Shown piece by piece: positions 41,310 through 54,559 of a stretch of 64,000 nucleotides of DNA. Position 1 is the first letter of the stretch, and the number at the start of each line of letters is the position of its first letter. This stretch comes from Chelydra serpentina. Lineage: Eukaryota > Chordata > Testudines > Chelydridae. A model generated the notes under the pieces. That model searched no databases. It was given only the letters and a program-made list of their open reading frames with translations, and was not told where the DNA came from. The stretch spans positions 40,039,501 through 40,103,500 of the forward strand of contig JBAIAC010000023.1 of the NCBI GenBank assembly GCA_037349315.1, read 5' to 3'. The position numbers and the translations under genes are program-made.

Positions 41310-41700
41310 TGTCTTTACTGCACAGTTACCCTGAGTGCTTAGTGCCTGGGTTAGCCTAGCCCGGCTGTGAGCATCCCCACAGCAAAAGCCTTTCCCCCAT
41401 TGTCCTGTGGCCTCAGTGTTTCTGCACTCAGCTGTGTGTGGCTGGGGGCAGAGCCCACGGGTCTCTGTGCTGAGATGCTCCAGGATTCTGTTCCAGCCAA
41501 CAGCAGGAGACCTTGGCTGTCCTTAGGGGGTGTTTGTGGGAAGGCCCTGGAGGACATCAATACAAGTACTTTTGCCTGTATCCTCACTGCAAACTGGGCA
41601 GGTTACAGCCCAGGTTAAACCAGGGCCCTGGGCTCTAACCCCCATGCTCCCCAGCTGTGTAAACACCTGGGCTCAAAGCCCCACCAACCCTGGGTCAGGT
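41310..41700. repeat. dispersed repeat, copy B
   Basis: Counterpart of 33590-33915 in the same orientation. It starts near 'gggcatgtctttactgcac', a phrase resembling the GTCTACACTGCAC ends of turtle nonautonomous DNA elements. Confidence 0.5.
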
Positions 41701-43474
41701 ATTTTTTGTGGCGCGGGGGAGGGGGGATGGTTGGGCTAAAATACAAGTCAGAGCCTGGGGATCACTGGGGTTGGCTCACCCTAAGCAGAGAGCAGGTAGT
41801 CACTGAGGATGGTGCTGCGGGGGAAGCTTGCTGCTGTTCCATCACACTCCTTCCCCAACCCCCCCTTTGCATAGCAATATTATTTCCTTGGGCCCCTTCC
41901 CCTGGGTTGTCTGTCCCCCATGGGCTGGGGGGGGGGCAGGGCTCCCCACTCTGTGGCTGCGCAGGTGGCGGGATGAGACAGGTGCAAGAGGCCAGGAAGT
42001 TCACCCATGGGTTCTGGCTCTCATGTCCTGGGTCTGTGACAGTGCTGCTGGGCCCTGCTTGTTACTAGCCGCCTACTCAGTCACCCGCTCCCAGGGGTGA
42101 GTCTCAAAACCCCACAGCGCCTGCAACTGCAGACATGATCTGGGCACCTGAGGCTGGAACGTAGCTGCCTCCCTGCAGCAGTGCAGAGGGAGAGGGTGGC
42201 TCCCGTGGCCATGAACCCCACATTCCTGGCTCTGTGGGGGGGGGGGTGGCATAGAATGGACTCCCACCCTTTCCTGCAGGTGTCACAGAGCAGGCGCGAT
42301 TGGAAAATGGACCTGGCCCAAGCACTGGGAATGAGTGATGGGTAGGGGGCTGGTGCAGCGAACATAGATCGCAGTTGCTAGTCCCAGCATGGCCACCTCC
42401 CTCCCCGTGCGTGGGATCATGCCGAGGGCCTGCCGGAATGAATGGACGTTTTTGCTCTGCGCTTTGGCACAGCAGTGCAGGAATGGCAGTCTCGATTGCT
42501 GAAGCACTCCTGGCTGCCTCCGGCAGGGGGGGTGAGGGAACAGCGTTTGCAGAGGGATGGTAGGAGGCGAGGTGCAGTGGGCCTAGGGTTGGATTCGTAG
42601 GGACGTGGTCTTCAGCCACTGCAGAGGCAGAGGGGGAAAAAACCCAAAACAGTGAGTCTGAGGATGGGCCCCCTGAGTGTAGGGCGAGCCTCGCGGAGAG
42701 AGAACTCCTCACCTACAGCAGGGCTGCAGCCGTGAGCCGCTCTCTGGAGGTGCTGGCCACTCCATTGATCCTTCATTGTAAGCAGCCAGGTCCCGTCCTG
42801 TTGTGGGCCCCTAGAGCAGGGGAATCCCACTGATCCCCCAGCCTTAGGGCCTGCCTGCTGAGAGATCCCATGGCAAGGGAGAGCAGGGGTGCTTTCTCTG
42901 TGGTAGTGGGTGCATGGAGGGGACGGGACATCCCATTGCTGAGGCAGGCAGGGAAGTGGCAGCTCCCTCCCCTGTCCTGACCCCTCTGCCATTGAGCATG
43001 GCCACCCTGCTGGCTGCTTATCTCAAACTCCCGGCGCAGCTAACGCTCCCTGTTGCTGGAAAGCCCCGTGGGCCAGCGGCGGGGCCCGGGCCAGCCCTGC
43101 AGCCACCAAAGGAGGTGATGGAACTGGAGCAAGCTTTGGAAAAGCCAAGCTGGTTCATCCTGTCGCCATGGCAACCCCACACCAGCCTTCTCCACTGCTG
43201 TTGTTGCTCACACACGCTGGTTGCCTTGGAAACCCATTCCAGCGTGTTTGGCATCTCTGGAGTTCATCGTTTATTTTCATAACACAGAGGCACTTGGCTG
43301 GGAGGGGGGGGGGGGGGGGGGAGAAATGGGCCAGCCAGGGCCCTGAGCTCAGTGACAGCAGGCTCAGCCAAAGAGCCCGTGAAGAGGCGCCAAGGTGCCA
43401 TTAGGGAGAGGGGAGTGGCTGCTCATGGGGCCGGTTCCTGAACAGCAACAGCGTTAGGGGTTGCCCACTCAAAC
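41701..43474. other. intergenic DNA with a pair of X-box motifs
   Basis: No gene recognised. The RFX-type motifs GTCGCCATGGCAAC (43163-43176, exact consensus) and GTTGCCTTGGAAAC (43220-43233, one mismatch) lie 43 bases apart, followed by a G-run at about 43303-43321. Confidence 0.4.
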
Positions 43475-43612
43475 AATTGGTGATTTGTTTCTTAAAGCCC
43501 CAGCTCCTAGAGTCACGTGAGCATGGGAGAATCTCAGCTTTTAAGTTGCTAGGCCCCTCGGATGCAGAGAAAAAACTTGAAAGCATGGCACCACTGTAGC
43601 CCTACCCCTCTG
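43475..43612. repeat. dispersed repeat, 5' part interrupted by CR1
   Basis: Matches the first half of the copy at 34880-35095 ('cttaaagccccagctcct' and following). The second half resumes at about 44468 after the CR1 insertion. Confidence 0.5.
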
Positions 43613-43624
43613 GACTGGGGAGGC

Positions 43625-44460
43625 AATGAACATAAGAATGGCCATATTGGCTCATCTAGCCCAGTATCCTGTCTTCCGCCAGTGCGAAGTGCCCCAGAGG
43701 GAATGAACAAAACAGGTTATCATCAAGTGATCCATCCCCTGTCGCCCATTCCCAGCTTCTGGCAAACAGAGTCTAGGGACACCGTCCCTGCCCGTCCTGG
43801 CTAATAGCCATTGATGGACCTATTCTCCATGAATTTATCTATTTTTATTTTATTTATCTTTTTTGAACCCAGTTGTGGTCTTGGCTTTCACAACATCCTC
43901 TGGCAAGGAGTTCCACAGGTTGACTGTGCATTGTGTGAAGAAATACTTCCTTTTATTTACCTATTTACTTCATTTGGTAACCGCTAGTTCTTGTGTTATA
44001 AGAAGTAGTAAACACTTCCTTTTCTACTTTCTCTACACCAGTCATGATTTTATATATATCTCAATCATATCTCCCCTTAGCCGTCTCTTTTCCAAGCTGA
44101 AAAAGTCCCAATCTTATTCATCTCTCCTCATACGGAAGCCATTCCATACCCCTAATAATTTTTGTTGCCCTTTTCTGAACCTTTTACAATTCCAATATAT
44201 CTCTTTTGAGATGGGGCGACCACATCTGCACGCAGTATTCAAGATGTGGGCGTACCATGGATTTATATAGAGGCAACATGATATTTTCTGTCTTATTTTC
44301 TATCCTCTTCTTAATTATTCCCAGAATTCTGTTCACTTTTTTGACTGCCGCTGCACATTGAGAGGATGTTTTCAGAGAACTATCCACAATGACTCCAAGA
44401 TTTCATTCTTGAGTGGTAACAGCTAATTTAGACCCCATCATTTGATATGTATAATGAAAG
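43625..44460 (-). mobile_element. CR1 LINE fragment (ORF2 C-terminal part)
   Basis: On the minus strand a 67-codon frame reads DSSLKTSSQCAAAVKKVN, then YKSMVRPHLEYCVQMWSP, hallmark phrases of the CR1 reverse-transcriptase ORF after its catalytic core. The remaining sequence is CR1-like but broken by stops and indels. 5'-truncated, as usual for CR1. Confidence 0.85.
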
Positions 44461-44467
44461 AGCCCAA

Positions 44468-44560
44468 CATTGCTTATTGATTTAAAGTCTCATGGGTTTG
44501 GGGGTGGTTTGTTTTTTGTGGCCAAGCTGGTCATTTTTTCAGGCCTGATTTTTTATTTAT
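44468..44560. repeat. dispersed repeat, 3' part
   Basis: Resumes with 'gatttaaagtctcatgggtt' and 'ggccaagctgg', corresponding to the second half of the uninterrupted copy at 34880-35095. Confidence 0.45.
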
Positions 44561-47029
44561 TTTTTTAATGCAGGGGGCTGGTAGGCCGGGCTTTAGAATG
44601 CTGTAAATCATTTGTGGAAAACTGTTGTAACTGACCCCTGAAAATAGCCCAAGGACTCATGTGGAACCTACCTGAGTCTATAGGGTTCCCTGGCTAGATC
44701 CAGCTTCTTGGCCAGACTATTAGTCAATCACTGTTACTTTCATTCTCTCCTCTCACTGAAAAGGCCCATGGGTAATTGCCTGTAGCCACGTGAACTGCAA
44801 CACAACTGTTCAGCAAGATCAAAAGAACCTCCCACTCCCCGGTAAGCAGGTCTTCCCTGCCAGCCCTTTGCAGAGGGAATCCCTCCCCAGCATGGCCCCC
44901 CTCCACCCCCATCAGTCCTGCCCAGCCCCAAACCAGGCAAAGGCCTCCCCAGCACTGCCCCAAGACTGGAATGAATGCCCCCCCTCCCCCAGGAACTATG
45001 CACCACCACAAGAGTCACCATCTCCTGCTCTAAGTGCAGGGTGCGTTTCTTTGACCTGCCTTCTATAACAAACCTAGAAGGGAGCGGGAGAGTGTGTGTG
45101 AGATATAACAGCACTCTGCTGCCCCAACTTCTCTTCCTGGGGAGAGGATGAGGGACCCAACACACAACCGATGTGGTCATGTGGCTCAGTGCATGACCAG
45201 AAGGTACATGATGAGCACGGCCTAAGAACTTGCATAGGACAGAATAGACTCAGCCCCGGCCACGCCCCTGCAGGGAGAAGGCCTCTTTACTGGAAGGTTT
45301 GGGCTGGTACTGGCTGCACCTGGACAGCATCAATGACCAAGAAGCCCTCTCAACCTCACTCCATCATGGTTGCCCCTGCCAGGATGACCTCACTCTCTTT
45401 CAGGCCAGTTGCTACAAGGCCCGCCACCACCAAGGTGGTGGCTCTGACTTCAGAGGGTGCGGAACGCGGCTTATGCAGCCGAGAACATGGGACCAGTGCC
45501 CTGAGAGGCGAATTCCCCAGAGAGCCACACGGGGCCAGTTGAGTTCAGTCAGTCAGTGACTGAGCTTCAGAGGTAGCAGAGGGTGAAAAGGGTCCTCGCC
45601 CCTGGATCCATGACGCCACACAAGGCCAGCCATGAGCTATCACTCCACCACAGGGCACCTTCTAGTCCCAGCGGTGTACATAGGACAGACCCCAGCCGCG
45701 TCCGTTCTCTCCTCCAGTTTAATAACTGGGGCGCTGTGGAGTGGGGAGGAGAGGCGACCCAGTTCCCTTGGGAGTTAAATCTCTCCTCAGCATTAGCTTC
45801 CCAGTGTGGGGTATTTCACACAGGAGACAAACACCAGATGGGGGAAGAGTTGGTTGCCAGGAACACGGCTCCCAATGTGCAGAGAACATTTGGTGTGAGC
45901 GAAGTGAGGGCGGGAGGCAGCAGAGCCCCTCTGGCGGCCCACTTTGTTTGTGTCCTCTCAGTGCCAGAGTTCAGTTCACCGGGCAGATGGGGAGGGGATG
46001 GGCAGCAAATTCCCCTTGAGTGCGTGTCAGCACCCCTCCCAAAGGGCACACGGCCTCCAGCACCAGCGCCCTCTACGTCATCTGCTCCGGTCGCCTCATC
46101 GGGTCGCTGGTCCATGGAACCGGGCAGCCCACTTCTGAGCAGAGACTGGATCACTGTTCATAGGAGCTAGGGCTGGAGAAGACCCATTAGGAGGTCTGAT
46201 CTATCCTCCATCATTGGTCCTTCCAGTTGAGGAGCCCGCCTCCCACCTCTCATATCAGAGCCCTGGTTGGTGCCTTCTGATTTCCTGCCTCTGGCAATGG
46301 CCACCTTCCTGAGCAGGAAGCGGAGACTCTATGGTAGCACCTGGGCAGGAGACTGCTCAGAGTCGCTGGAGGCATCACAGGGCAGCTCTCAGCACCCCGG
46401 AGGCTCTGTAGCAGCAAACTCACTGAGCATGTCCTGTGGGGAGCCTCGGGCCTGGTGGGGTGGGGGAATCAGTCCAGGGCATCATCTAGCACAGAGTTCA
46501 GCCCCGTTTCCAGCAGCCGGGCCCTCCGCTCGTGCTCTCAGCCCATTCACAGCTGGCTTGGGGCTGCCATCTCCCTGGCAGGCTGCAGCCTCCTGGGGCT
46601 GATTCCCAGGGGACAGAGTAGGAAGCAGCATCTAAAAGGAATGACAAGCCAAGGACGCTGCTGTGCCCAAGGGGGGGCGGGGGGCAAGCCCAGGGCCACA
46701 TCCCAGTGGGTCACCTTGTGCCACTACTCCCGGGAGGGCACGGCCCAGGCAGCTGCTGCTGGAGGAGCGGGCTCAGAAAACAGGTCTCCATGGCTGTGAC
46801 TGACCGATGACAGCCCCACCCCCACCTTCCTGCTGTCTCACCAGCACCCTCCCATTTCCCACCTCAGGGAATCCATCGCTCTCACCCCGTGGCACTCCGC
46901 CCCAGTCACCTCCTCTCGCGTCTTAGCCCACCACGGACTGGGGAGGACACCCCCGTGCTCCACACACAGCTGTACATGCAGGCATGTTTGCTCACCCACA
47001 GCTACACCCAGCCGGGTGTGCTGGTCCAT
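44561..47029. other. intergenic DNA
   Basis: No exon, RNA gene or named repeat that I can support. Several frames of 100-195 codons lack any known motif and read through low-complexity sequence. Confidence 0.35.
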
Positions 47030-48500
47030 ACCCACTAAGAAGGGCCCTGTGACTCAAGAAGCCTTACAAGGGAAGGGAAAGGGGGCCATTTTGGGCTTCT
47101 TTGCAATGCCTGAAAGCTGCTTGTCTGCAAGGGAGCCTTGCTCCTTTGTTTGGTGCATTAGAAAATCCAGTCTTGCCTACCCTGTTTTCCCAGAAAGCCC
47201 TGGAGCTTCCCAAACGTTACCCTGCACTGGAACATGGCCGCTACCAAGGAAGAAATGCCTGAGGAAAGGAGAGGGGAAGGGGCTGGAATTCAAAGGGCTT
47301 TGGAATGCTTTGGTTTTTGCTGATGTCGATTTAACTCTGAGGCCCAACAACTCGTCCAGAACGCCGAGTTTGTTGAAGGTTCAGCCTCCTGATGCAAGCA
47401 GGGACCGCAACCATCCTGCTGCTGCGATGGTCAGAGATCAGCCAAACTGCCCTCCCCCCTTGAAAATACCCTCGCTCCAGCTGAAAGCCACAAAATGGGG
47501 CACAAGCCCCAGGGATGATTCCTGCAATATCTTTGAAAAACCCGACTGAATTACCTTGAAGTATCTTTGGAGACCATTGTATTAAAAATGCAGTGTGTGT
47601 GTGTTATTGTTGGATTATGTGCAACTTGGGCGGGGGGGCCACGGCAAGCCAGGGCCAAGGTAAACCTTGGGAAGTGTTCTGAGCATCAAAGGAGTAGATT
47701 GAACAATGGCACAAATAGAGATAAGTGGGAATCTCTAAGGGGAGGTGAATACAAATGTATCTCCCTCTAGTTAGGCAAAACCCCAGCCCTGAGGAAAGGA
47801 CCTTTGTCTGCTGATCACCTGTAACATGTGGACCAGATCAAAGGCCCCAGCTGTCTAAAGGAAAGAATGAACTATTTGTGGGCAGTCGTGTTCTGAGCAA
47901 AAGCAGTTCCAAACTTGTAACCACAGAAACCACCCCGCATGAGGTCTGAAGGACCGATCACCGGCCAGAGCCCTTGTTGGGGGTTGCAGGAGATCTCCGG
48001 TAAGCTTATTAGCACATGGGTAGGTTCTTTTACTGCTTTTAATGTTTTCTCTGTAATGCTTTCACCTTAAGAATAAATGTGCTTGATTAGAAAGAGCTGC
48101 CTGGTAACGTGTAACTGGGCAATTACGCTGTTTATAGCCCCTGAAGAGACAGCAAAGCAGAGAGGCTAGCCATTCAGGCAGTCTGGCTTGCTGGGAATAA
48201 CACACAGTGTAGGTAGGGAACCGTGTAGCCTGGGAAAAGCCCTAGTCGGGGCAGAGACCCATGTCTCTCTTCCTTGAGAGGGGGGAACAGCTAAGGAGCT
48301 GGGAGGCTGGAGTGGATGTCCTTGCTGGACCATGGGGGAGGGGGGTGGGCGGGAGAGATATAGATGCAGTTGCCCTGAACTGTGACAGCCCCATTTTATA
48401 AAGGCTGAAAAAGCTCCAGATCCACATTTCTGAGTCATCCAAGGGAAGGAATCCTCCAAAATAAAACCAGGGGAGAGCCCCGTATTGGAGGGCAGCGTTA
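47030..48500 (+). mobile_element. possible LTR-type retroelement remnant
   Basis: The stretch around 47570-48130, with AATAAA at 48072-48077 and the phrase 'aaatgtgcttgattagaaag', resembles a dispersed LTR-like repeat that I recall from turtle genomes. Borders, target duplication and coding regions are not visible, so class and limits are tentative. Confidence 0.3.
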
Positions 48501-51229
48501 CAGCAGGCTCTCCCACCCTCGTTAATGAACAGGCTTTCATGACCCTGCTGAGTTTAAGTTCACCCCTGTTCACTAGGAGAAACTACACTGCACTCACAAA
48601 AGGCTGGATGGCACGGATGTTTCCCCAGCCGCTGGCACGACTCAGGCCTGAAGGTTCGGCCCCTAGCCAGACACTGACATAGCTACAGGCACAGAAATAG
48701 GAATCACTGGTCCCAGCTGCCTACTCCAGATGCTGCCAAACCCAGAGAGACAGGTGATTGCTGGTCATGAGGGATCCCACCCGAGGAGCAGTTCTACCCG
48801 GATCTGATGGGGGAAGGGGTCAGCCTTGCAGGCAGGGACCTCAGTACTCTGCCTCCCGGGGGTTTTATAGGCAGGAGCTCCCGGACAGGTTTATGACAGG
48901 TTTATGGTGAGGGCTAGTGTTGCTCCTGCTTTGGGTTGTGCTGAGCTTGGCCTGATAGAGCCAGGCTATTGGCTTGGCCTTGGGACACCCTTAGGACCCA
49001 CATGCTCTAGTCCATCTCGAAAAGGCGCAGGGAGGCTGGGTAGAAGGAGATGTGAATTCAGGCTGTGGCTGATGAATCTGGTCCCTGCCTCATGCCCCTT
49101 CCCTGATGAAAAGGGCCTGTCAGGGGAAGGCTATCGATGGGCCAGCTCTTGTTCTGATCCCAATCAGGGTGGGAGGCCCCGCTGGAGAACAAGGCGTCTG
49201 GGGGGCAGGCAGAGGTGGTTCCTCTGTCTCCCCTGTGTTGGGTGCTACATGCCCAGCTGGCGAGGGCAAGCTCTCTCAGAAGAGGTCACAGAGGTTGGCT
49301 GTTGGTCATGCAAGGTGACAAACCTTTTGTTGCTGGGCAACGTGTGGACATTTCTGTGGCTGTCCCCATGTGTACCAGAGGGGATGTGCCCAGCCGGGAG
49401 GAACAAGCTTCCCAGGCAGAGGGTCATCTCACTCGGCCCATGGATTGTCTGGGATGGAGCTTCTGCTCACTTGTGGGAAGGCTGCATTTGCGGAGGGCTG
49501 TTCCCAGCCTGCTTTCTCCCATGCACAGGAGGATATGCATCCTCCACTCAACAGGGCAACCGTTACACTGACCCTGGGGCTCGTCAGCCCTCAAGGGCCC
49601 GGCAGAGGGGTGGTGTGTCCTGGCTTAAATATTCTGGGGCCACGGTGTCTCAGGAACTGGGGAGGACAGCTGTGTGCACACAGGAAGCTACTTATCCAAC
49701 ACCCCCCCCAATCCATGTTGTGACAGCTCCATCCCATCCCCCCATGCTCTGACTGACAGACCCCCGCCCCCACACAGACAGTCTTCAGTCTGGCAACTCC
49801 CCCTCTCGCTAACACTGCCGTCTGTTACTATGGCGATGATAGTTCTGGCGACAGACAGAAGATTGCAGCCTATTCAGATGAACAAGCGGGAGCAGGTGAG
49901 AATCTTTGCACAGAAATCATCCCCTGGGATCAGGGGCCTGCAAGGACCCTGGAGGTCACCTCCATAGCCACGGGGAGGGGGAGGACCAGCCAGGGCCCCA
50001 GGGAGGGAGGCTTTGACACACTAGGTCTTCTTTACTCTCCTCAACAGCTCCCAAGGGGCCACCTGGGCTGGTTGCCTCTCCTAGAGGCAATGCTAGGAGC
50101 CTAAAGAGGCAAAGCTCCCAGCAGGCAGGAGGCTGCAGAGGTAGTTACTAGCTGTGTGACAGTGGCCAGCCAGAGACTCCAGTAGGAAGAGAGAGTCCCC
50201 GGTGCACAGAGCTTACAAACCAGTGAGAGACACGGGGAGGCCCTGGCAGATCCAGCCATTCTGGAATAAGTTGGAGCCACTGAATAAAGGACTCAGCCAA
50301 GAAACAGAACGGAGGGGCTCCCCCAAAGGACCCCTGGCTCCAAACATCCCCTACTAACCCTTCTCTCTCCTACGCTTGGCATGCTCCCCTTGCTCCCCAT
50401 TCCGCTGCTGGGGGTGCTCTGCCCTGCAACCCGACCCAAGCCCAACAGGACCCGAGGACACACGTCAGAAAACAACCCCGACCTTCTCAGGCTGGGGCCA
50501 GGTCGCCTCTGGTGACCTTCTCCTGCTCAGGGGGGCAGCGTGGCCACAGCTGCGAGCCCCGCCCCTGCCCGTTGGCTGCGCTGTGCGTGCTACAGCGTAA
50601 GAGTGCCAAGCAGTCACTCCACAGCACTCACACAACGCAGCAGGGGCCAGCAGCTGGCAGGGACAGAGCCCGCAGCCACCGGCACGTGCAGCCGCCTCCT
50701 CGTGGGAACTGGTGGCGGCACCGACTCGGGTTCCCAGGGAAAGGTCAGAAAACAACTTGACCTTCTTGTGCTTGGGGCAGGTTGGCTGGGCTTAGGTCCA
50801 GTCTGAGCTTAAAAATTAGGCCTGAGTAGCCCTCTCACGGGAGCAGCCTCACCCGGCAGGGAGTGGCCGGATCAGCCAAGCCCTCCCCAGAAGAGGGCAA
50901 AGCTCCAGAGACTGCCTCAAAGAAATCACCTAACCACCTGCAGTCCAGCCTGGTCCTGCCACCGTGCAATGCTCCATCACAGTCTGAGCAGCCAATACTC
51001 CTGCACGCTGGGCCATGTGGTCCCCACCAGCTTCACCTCCACACGGCTATAATCGCCTCTAGGTAAAGCACAGATTGCCAAGTTGGGCAAAGTTAGCGAG
51101 CCCCTGTTCTAGGCAAAGGGAGACGGTCTCCATGTTCTCTGGTTCACACACACCCCTGCTCCCAAACTGGGCCTTTGGAGACCAAGTTTTTCCTTGCGGG
51201 AAACCAAGATACCTACATGCTACTTTGGT
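48501..51229. other. intergenic DNA
   Basis: No gene supported. One exact short X-box-like palindrome GTTGCTGGGCAAC lies at 49329-49341. A 22-codon frame MAMIVLATDRRLQPIQ ending at a GTGAGA near 49894 could be mistaken for a first exon but has no independent support. Confidence 0.3.
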
Positions 51230-52140
51230 CATTGTTTTTTCAGCACCTGGGGATTGGGAAAGGGTGGACTCACCGCTGGAGCGCCTCTCCGGGACTGGGC
51301 GTGGTATAGTGGTTCTCTCCCGACCAGGCAGCCCTGGCCAATGGTTGTCCTGGTTCGCTGGTGGTGTGCCGCTTCCCCTGACTCAGCCCTGCAGCCAGCT
51401 CGTGATTTAAGTCCACCCCTTCTCGGTTAATAATGTCCTAACTCAAAGGAACAAAAACTCTGCTATCCTTCCCAGTATCAGACCTCCACAAACTCTTCCT
51501 CCCCCTCAGAGGTCCTCCTCATTCTGTCCCAGTGCTCTGCCTCCCTGGGCCTTCTCCCTGGAGGTTGGGCTCCTCCCAAGCCACAGACCTGCAGGGCTTC
51601 TTCCCTGGAGCCTCTTCTCTTCTAGGCCTGCTTTAGGAGTCTCCTTCTCCCCAGCTACCCTCTCCCCTCAGGGACAGTCTCAGGATATAAGCGCCCATCG
51701 ATTGCTCCTTTCCCCTTTAGCCTGGGCCTCCCCCCAAAGTCCCACTTGCCCAGCCTTGCCCCTCTTTCAGGGTTTAGTTCCCTTTTCAAGGCCCTCATCC
51801 AGTCCTGTCCTTCCCTCCCTCAGGGCCCTTTCCAGGGATGTTCCCTGACCCTTTTCCAGAGCTTCCTCTCAGGAGAGCCTGCCAAGGCCTATTTGTGGGC
51901 ATCCCCCTCCTCTATAGCCTCAAGCCCTACCCTTATAGTAGCCACCTAGTCCCCTCCAACTGGGCCTTATCTCAAATTGGTCCTGGCTCCTCCTCCAGGT
52001 GTAATTGGATGCACTTGCTGAGCTCTCCAGCTGCTCTTAACCCCTTCAGTGCTCGAGTGGGGGAGGGGAGGAAGGTTAAACCCCATCCCAGACATGTTCT
52101 AGCCACTGGCCACCTGTGTCAGAGTCTGTGACAGCAGAGC
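51230..52140. mobile_element. possible degraded LTR
   Basis: Long pyrimidine-rich, gene-free sequence ending 'ccaggtgtaattggatgcac' and 'cttaaccccttcagtgctc', phrases I associate with dispersed turtle LTR sequence. The next stretch (52141-52708) includes 'gatttattagag', resembling the poly(A)-signal area of the gypsy LTR read in antisense. No clear borders. Confidence 0.25.
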
Positions 52141-52708
52141 ACGAGCCGATATTGGCGAGCTCATGTCAGTGACGGCAACTAAAGTTCAGGAGACTGGACT
52201 CATTTGCCTGGGCGAAGGAGAGAGGTGGAGGTGATTTATTAGAGGGCATCATCCCTGGGAGAGGGACAGAAAGGGAGGTTTATGCCCCTGGGGATGGATT
52301 TACAACCCAGGAGAGTCCACCTGGGAATGAACGGTAAAGAGAGAACCTGGGCAGAACCTGTGCTCGGCCTGGCTCCCGCAGCTCCAAGGCACAAGGGATC
52401 CTGGCATCTCCCTTCCGTGGAGCCGGGGGCGAGGCACGTTACACAGCAGGTGTGAACTACCCCCAGGGAGAGAAGGGGGAACAATCAGCACATGCCCACA
52501 GAGCTCAGTCGTCCCCCCAACCCCCATTCTAGGATGACCGGGGGTTTCAGTCCATAAGACGGGTCCTTCTCCACCCCTTCCCCTATCTCTGCGCCCTGGT
52601 GGGTGAGAGGCAGCTCAGGCTCCAGGCAGGGAGAGGCCATTTGCTCCTATAGATTCCCCCACATCGTTCCACCAGTGGGCCCTTGCTCTGCCCTGACGGT
52701 GCTACTTT

Positions 52709-52887
52709 GGGGGGATAGCTCAGTGGTTTGAGCATTGGCCTGCTAAACCCAGGGTTGTGAGTTCAATCCTTGAGGGGGCCATTGAGGGATCTGGGGCAAA
52801 AATTGGGGATTGGTCCTGCTTTGAGCAGGGGGGTTGGACTAGATGACCTCCTAAGGTCCCTTCCAACTCTGAAGATCTATGATTCTA
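52709..52887 (+). mobile_element. turtle Pol III/SINE, copy 2
   Basis: Full-length copy with A box TAGCTCAGTGG, B box GTTCAATCC and the CR1-like tail ending 'ctatgattct'. Confidence 0.9.
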
Positions 52888-54120
52888 AGAGGAAAGCCAG
52901 TTCAGTCCTGGGGCTCCCGGTCCCATTCCCCCAGCAAATCCCCACCCTGACCTGGTTTAAGCATATCCCCCTCGCTCCAGCTTCCCCTCTCCTTGTCACT
53001 GCCTCCTGCTGGAGTGACGAGCCCCCTCCTCATCGCTACCAGGAGTAGGACCCAGCAGGCCAGCTGTGGAAGGCAGAGCTGGCTGCTGCCAGCAGAGTTT
53101 GCTTAGAGTGCTGCAGATGGAAGGCTCACCGTCTGTGTGTCACCAAGAGCGTGGGAGGCGCAGAGCAGTGGCACTGGAGGTCACACGCTCACTCGAGCAG
53201 CTTTGGGAAGGCCAGCAGGGAGCGGGGAGCATCCCCAGTGAGTCCCTTGCTCTGGAACCTACCAGAGTCCCTGGCCCTGCCAGGCTTTTCCCAACACTCA
53301 GGGCTTGGGGGGGGGGGTTACCCCATTTTATATCTGAACCAAAGGAGGAAAAAAGTTAAGTTTCCCCCTGCACCCCCGCAGAAAATCAGACAACTCAGGA
53401 CACCGGTGTCCCCCGGCCCTAGCTGCTTTCCACTTGTAGCAGGAAGGGCTGATGACCAGTGGTCAGCTCATGGCCTTCCGGCCTCTCCTGGTCTAGTCAT
53501 CCCAGAGCGGGCCCTGACTGCAGCCGCAATGACCCACTCTTGCTCCAATTACTCCCCCAGAGCTTGGTCACTACGAAGGACAGGGGAGTGGGGCAAAGGA
53601 GGGGGACCCAGGCCCTCACACTCCACCCAGGGCTCTAGAGGTTTATCAAAGTACCCCAAATTATGCTTCCCCCGGGTCACTTCCTCCTAGCAGTCTGGAG
53701 CTCCCCAGTTTGGGGCATGGTCGCTGGCTTGGCAGGTTCTCCTCAGCCTCTTAGCGTGCAGTTCAACCAGTCACTCTCTCTTAGGGCTTTCAACTCCCAA
53801 AGAAAGCGTGTGTGTATGGGGGGATCCAAGTCCCTAGAGCAGCCGTCACCAAGCAGTTGCCCCTCCTAGCAGAGCCCTCAACCTCAGCTTTGCTGCCTGG
53901 TGCCACATGCAACTCATCCCCCCTTTCTCCTGGGCTACCAGAGGCCTTTTAAATGGTTCCTCCACTGGGAACATGCCCTGTACCTGTTGAGGGGAGGCCT
54001 CGCTAGTCCAGGCTTGCTCTACTCCCCGCCCTGGTTCAGTGTGGGGCCTGTAGACCCCATCACACTGATCCTTCCTACAGGTTACAAGCAACCCTCCAAA
54101 CAGCTTAGCAACCCTCCATG
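52888..54120. other. intergenic DNA
   Basis: No exon, RNA gene or named repeat recognised; a poly-G run sits at about 53308-53318. Confidence 0.35.
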
Positions 54121-54280
54121 GGGGGGAGGGATAGCTCAGTGGTTTGAGCATTGGCCTGCTAAACCCAGGGTTGTGAGTTCAATCCTTGAGGGGGCCGGCA
54201 AAAAATTGGGGATTGGTCCTGCTTTGAGCAGGGGGTTGGACTAGATGACCTCCTAAGGTCCCTTCCAACCCTATGATTCT
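54121..54280 (+). mobile_element. turtle Pol III/SINE, copy 3 (internal deletion)
   Basis: Same family as the two copies above, but about 20 bases are missing between 'gagggggcc' and 'aaaaattgggg'. A and B boxes are intact. Confidence 0.9.
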
Positions 54281-54559
54281 CTGCTCCCTTCAAACATCAG
54301 CCCTTTGCTCACCTTTCTTCATTCATTTCCCAGCCATTCAACTCCCTTCCCATCCCCAGCCCCAGGAACATCCTGACCCCTCGAGCAAGAAGTCAGACTT
54401 ACAAGGGCCAAACGTCTGCGCAGTTAACAAACGGTGCAGGATTAGTCTCTGACACCTATGGGAGCAGGGAGCTGAAACTCAGGAATGACGGCCGGGATTT
54501 CTGGGTTGAGTTTTGGAAAAGGCCTCAGTGCTCCTCGGGACAAAGGTAACACATCAGAG

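Noticed and set aside
45171..46170. Frames of 123-195 codons suggesting a gene at 45-46 kb
   Set aside because: No domain, no convincing splice sites or promoter, and local sequence resembles decayed repeats.
49827..49894. A first exon encoding MAMIVLATDRRLQPIQ before a GTGAGA donor
   Set aside because: No CpG island, no matching downstream exon and no recognisable protein; a chance frame is more likely.
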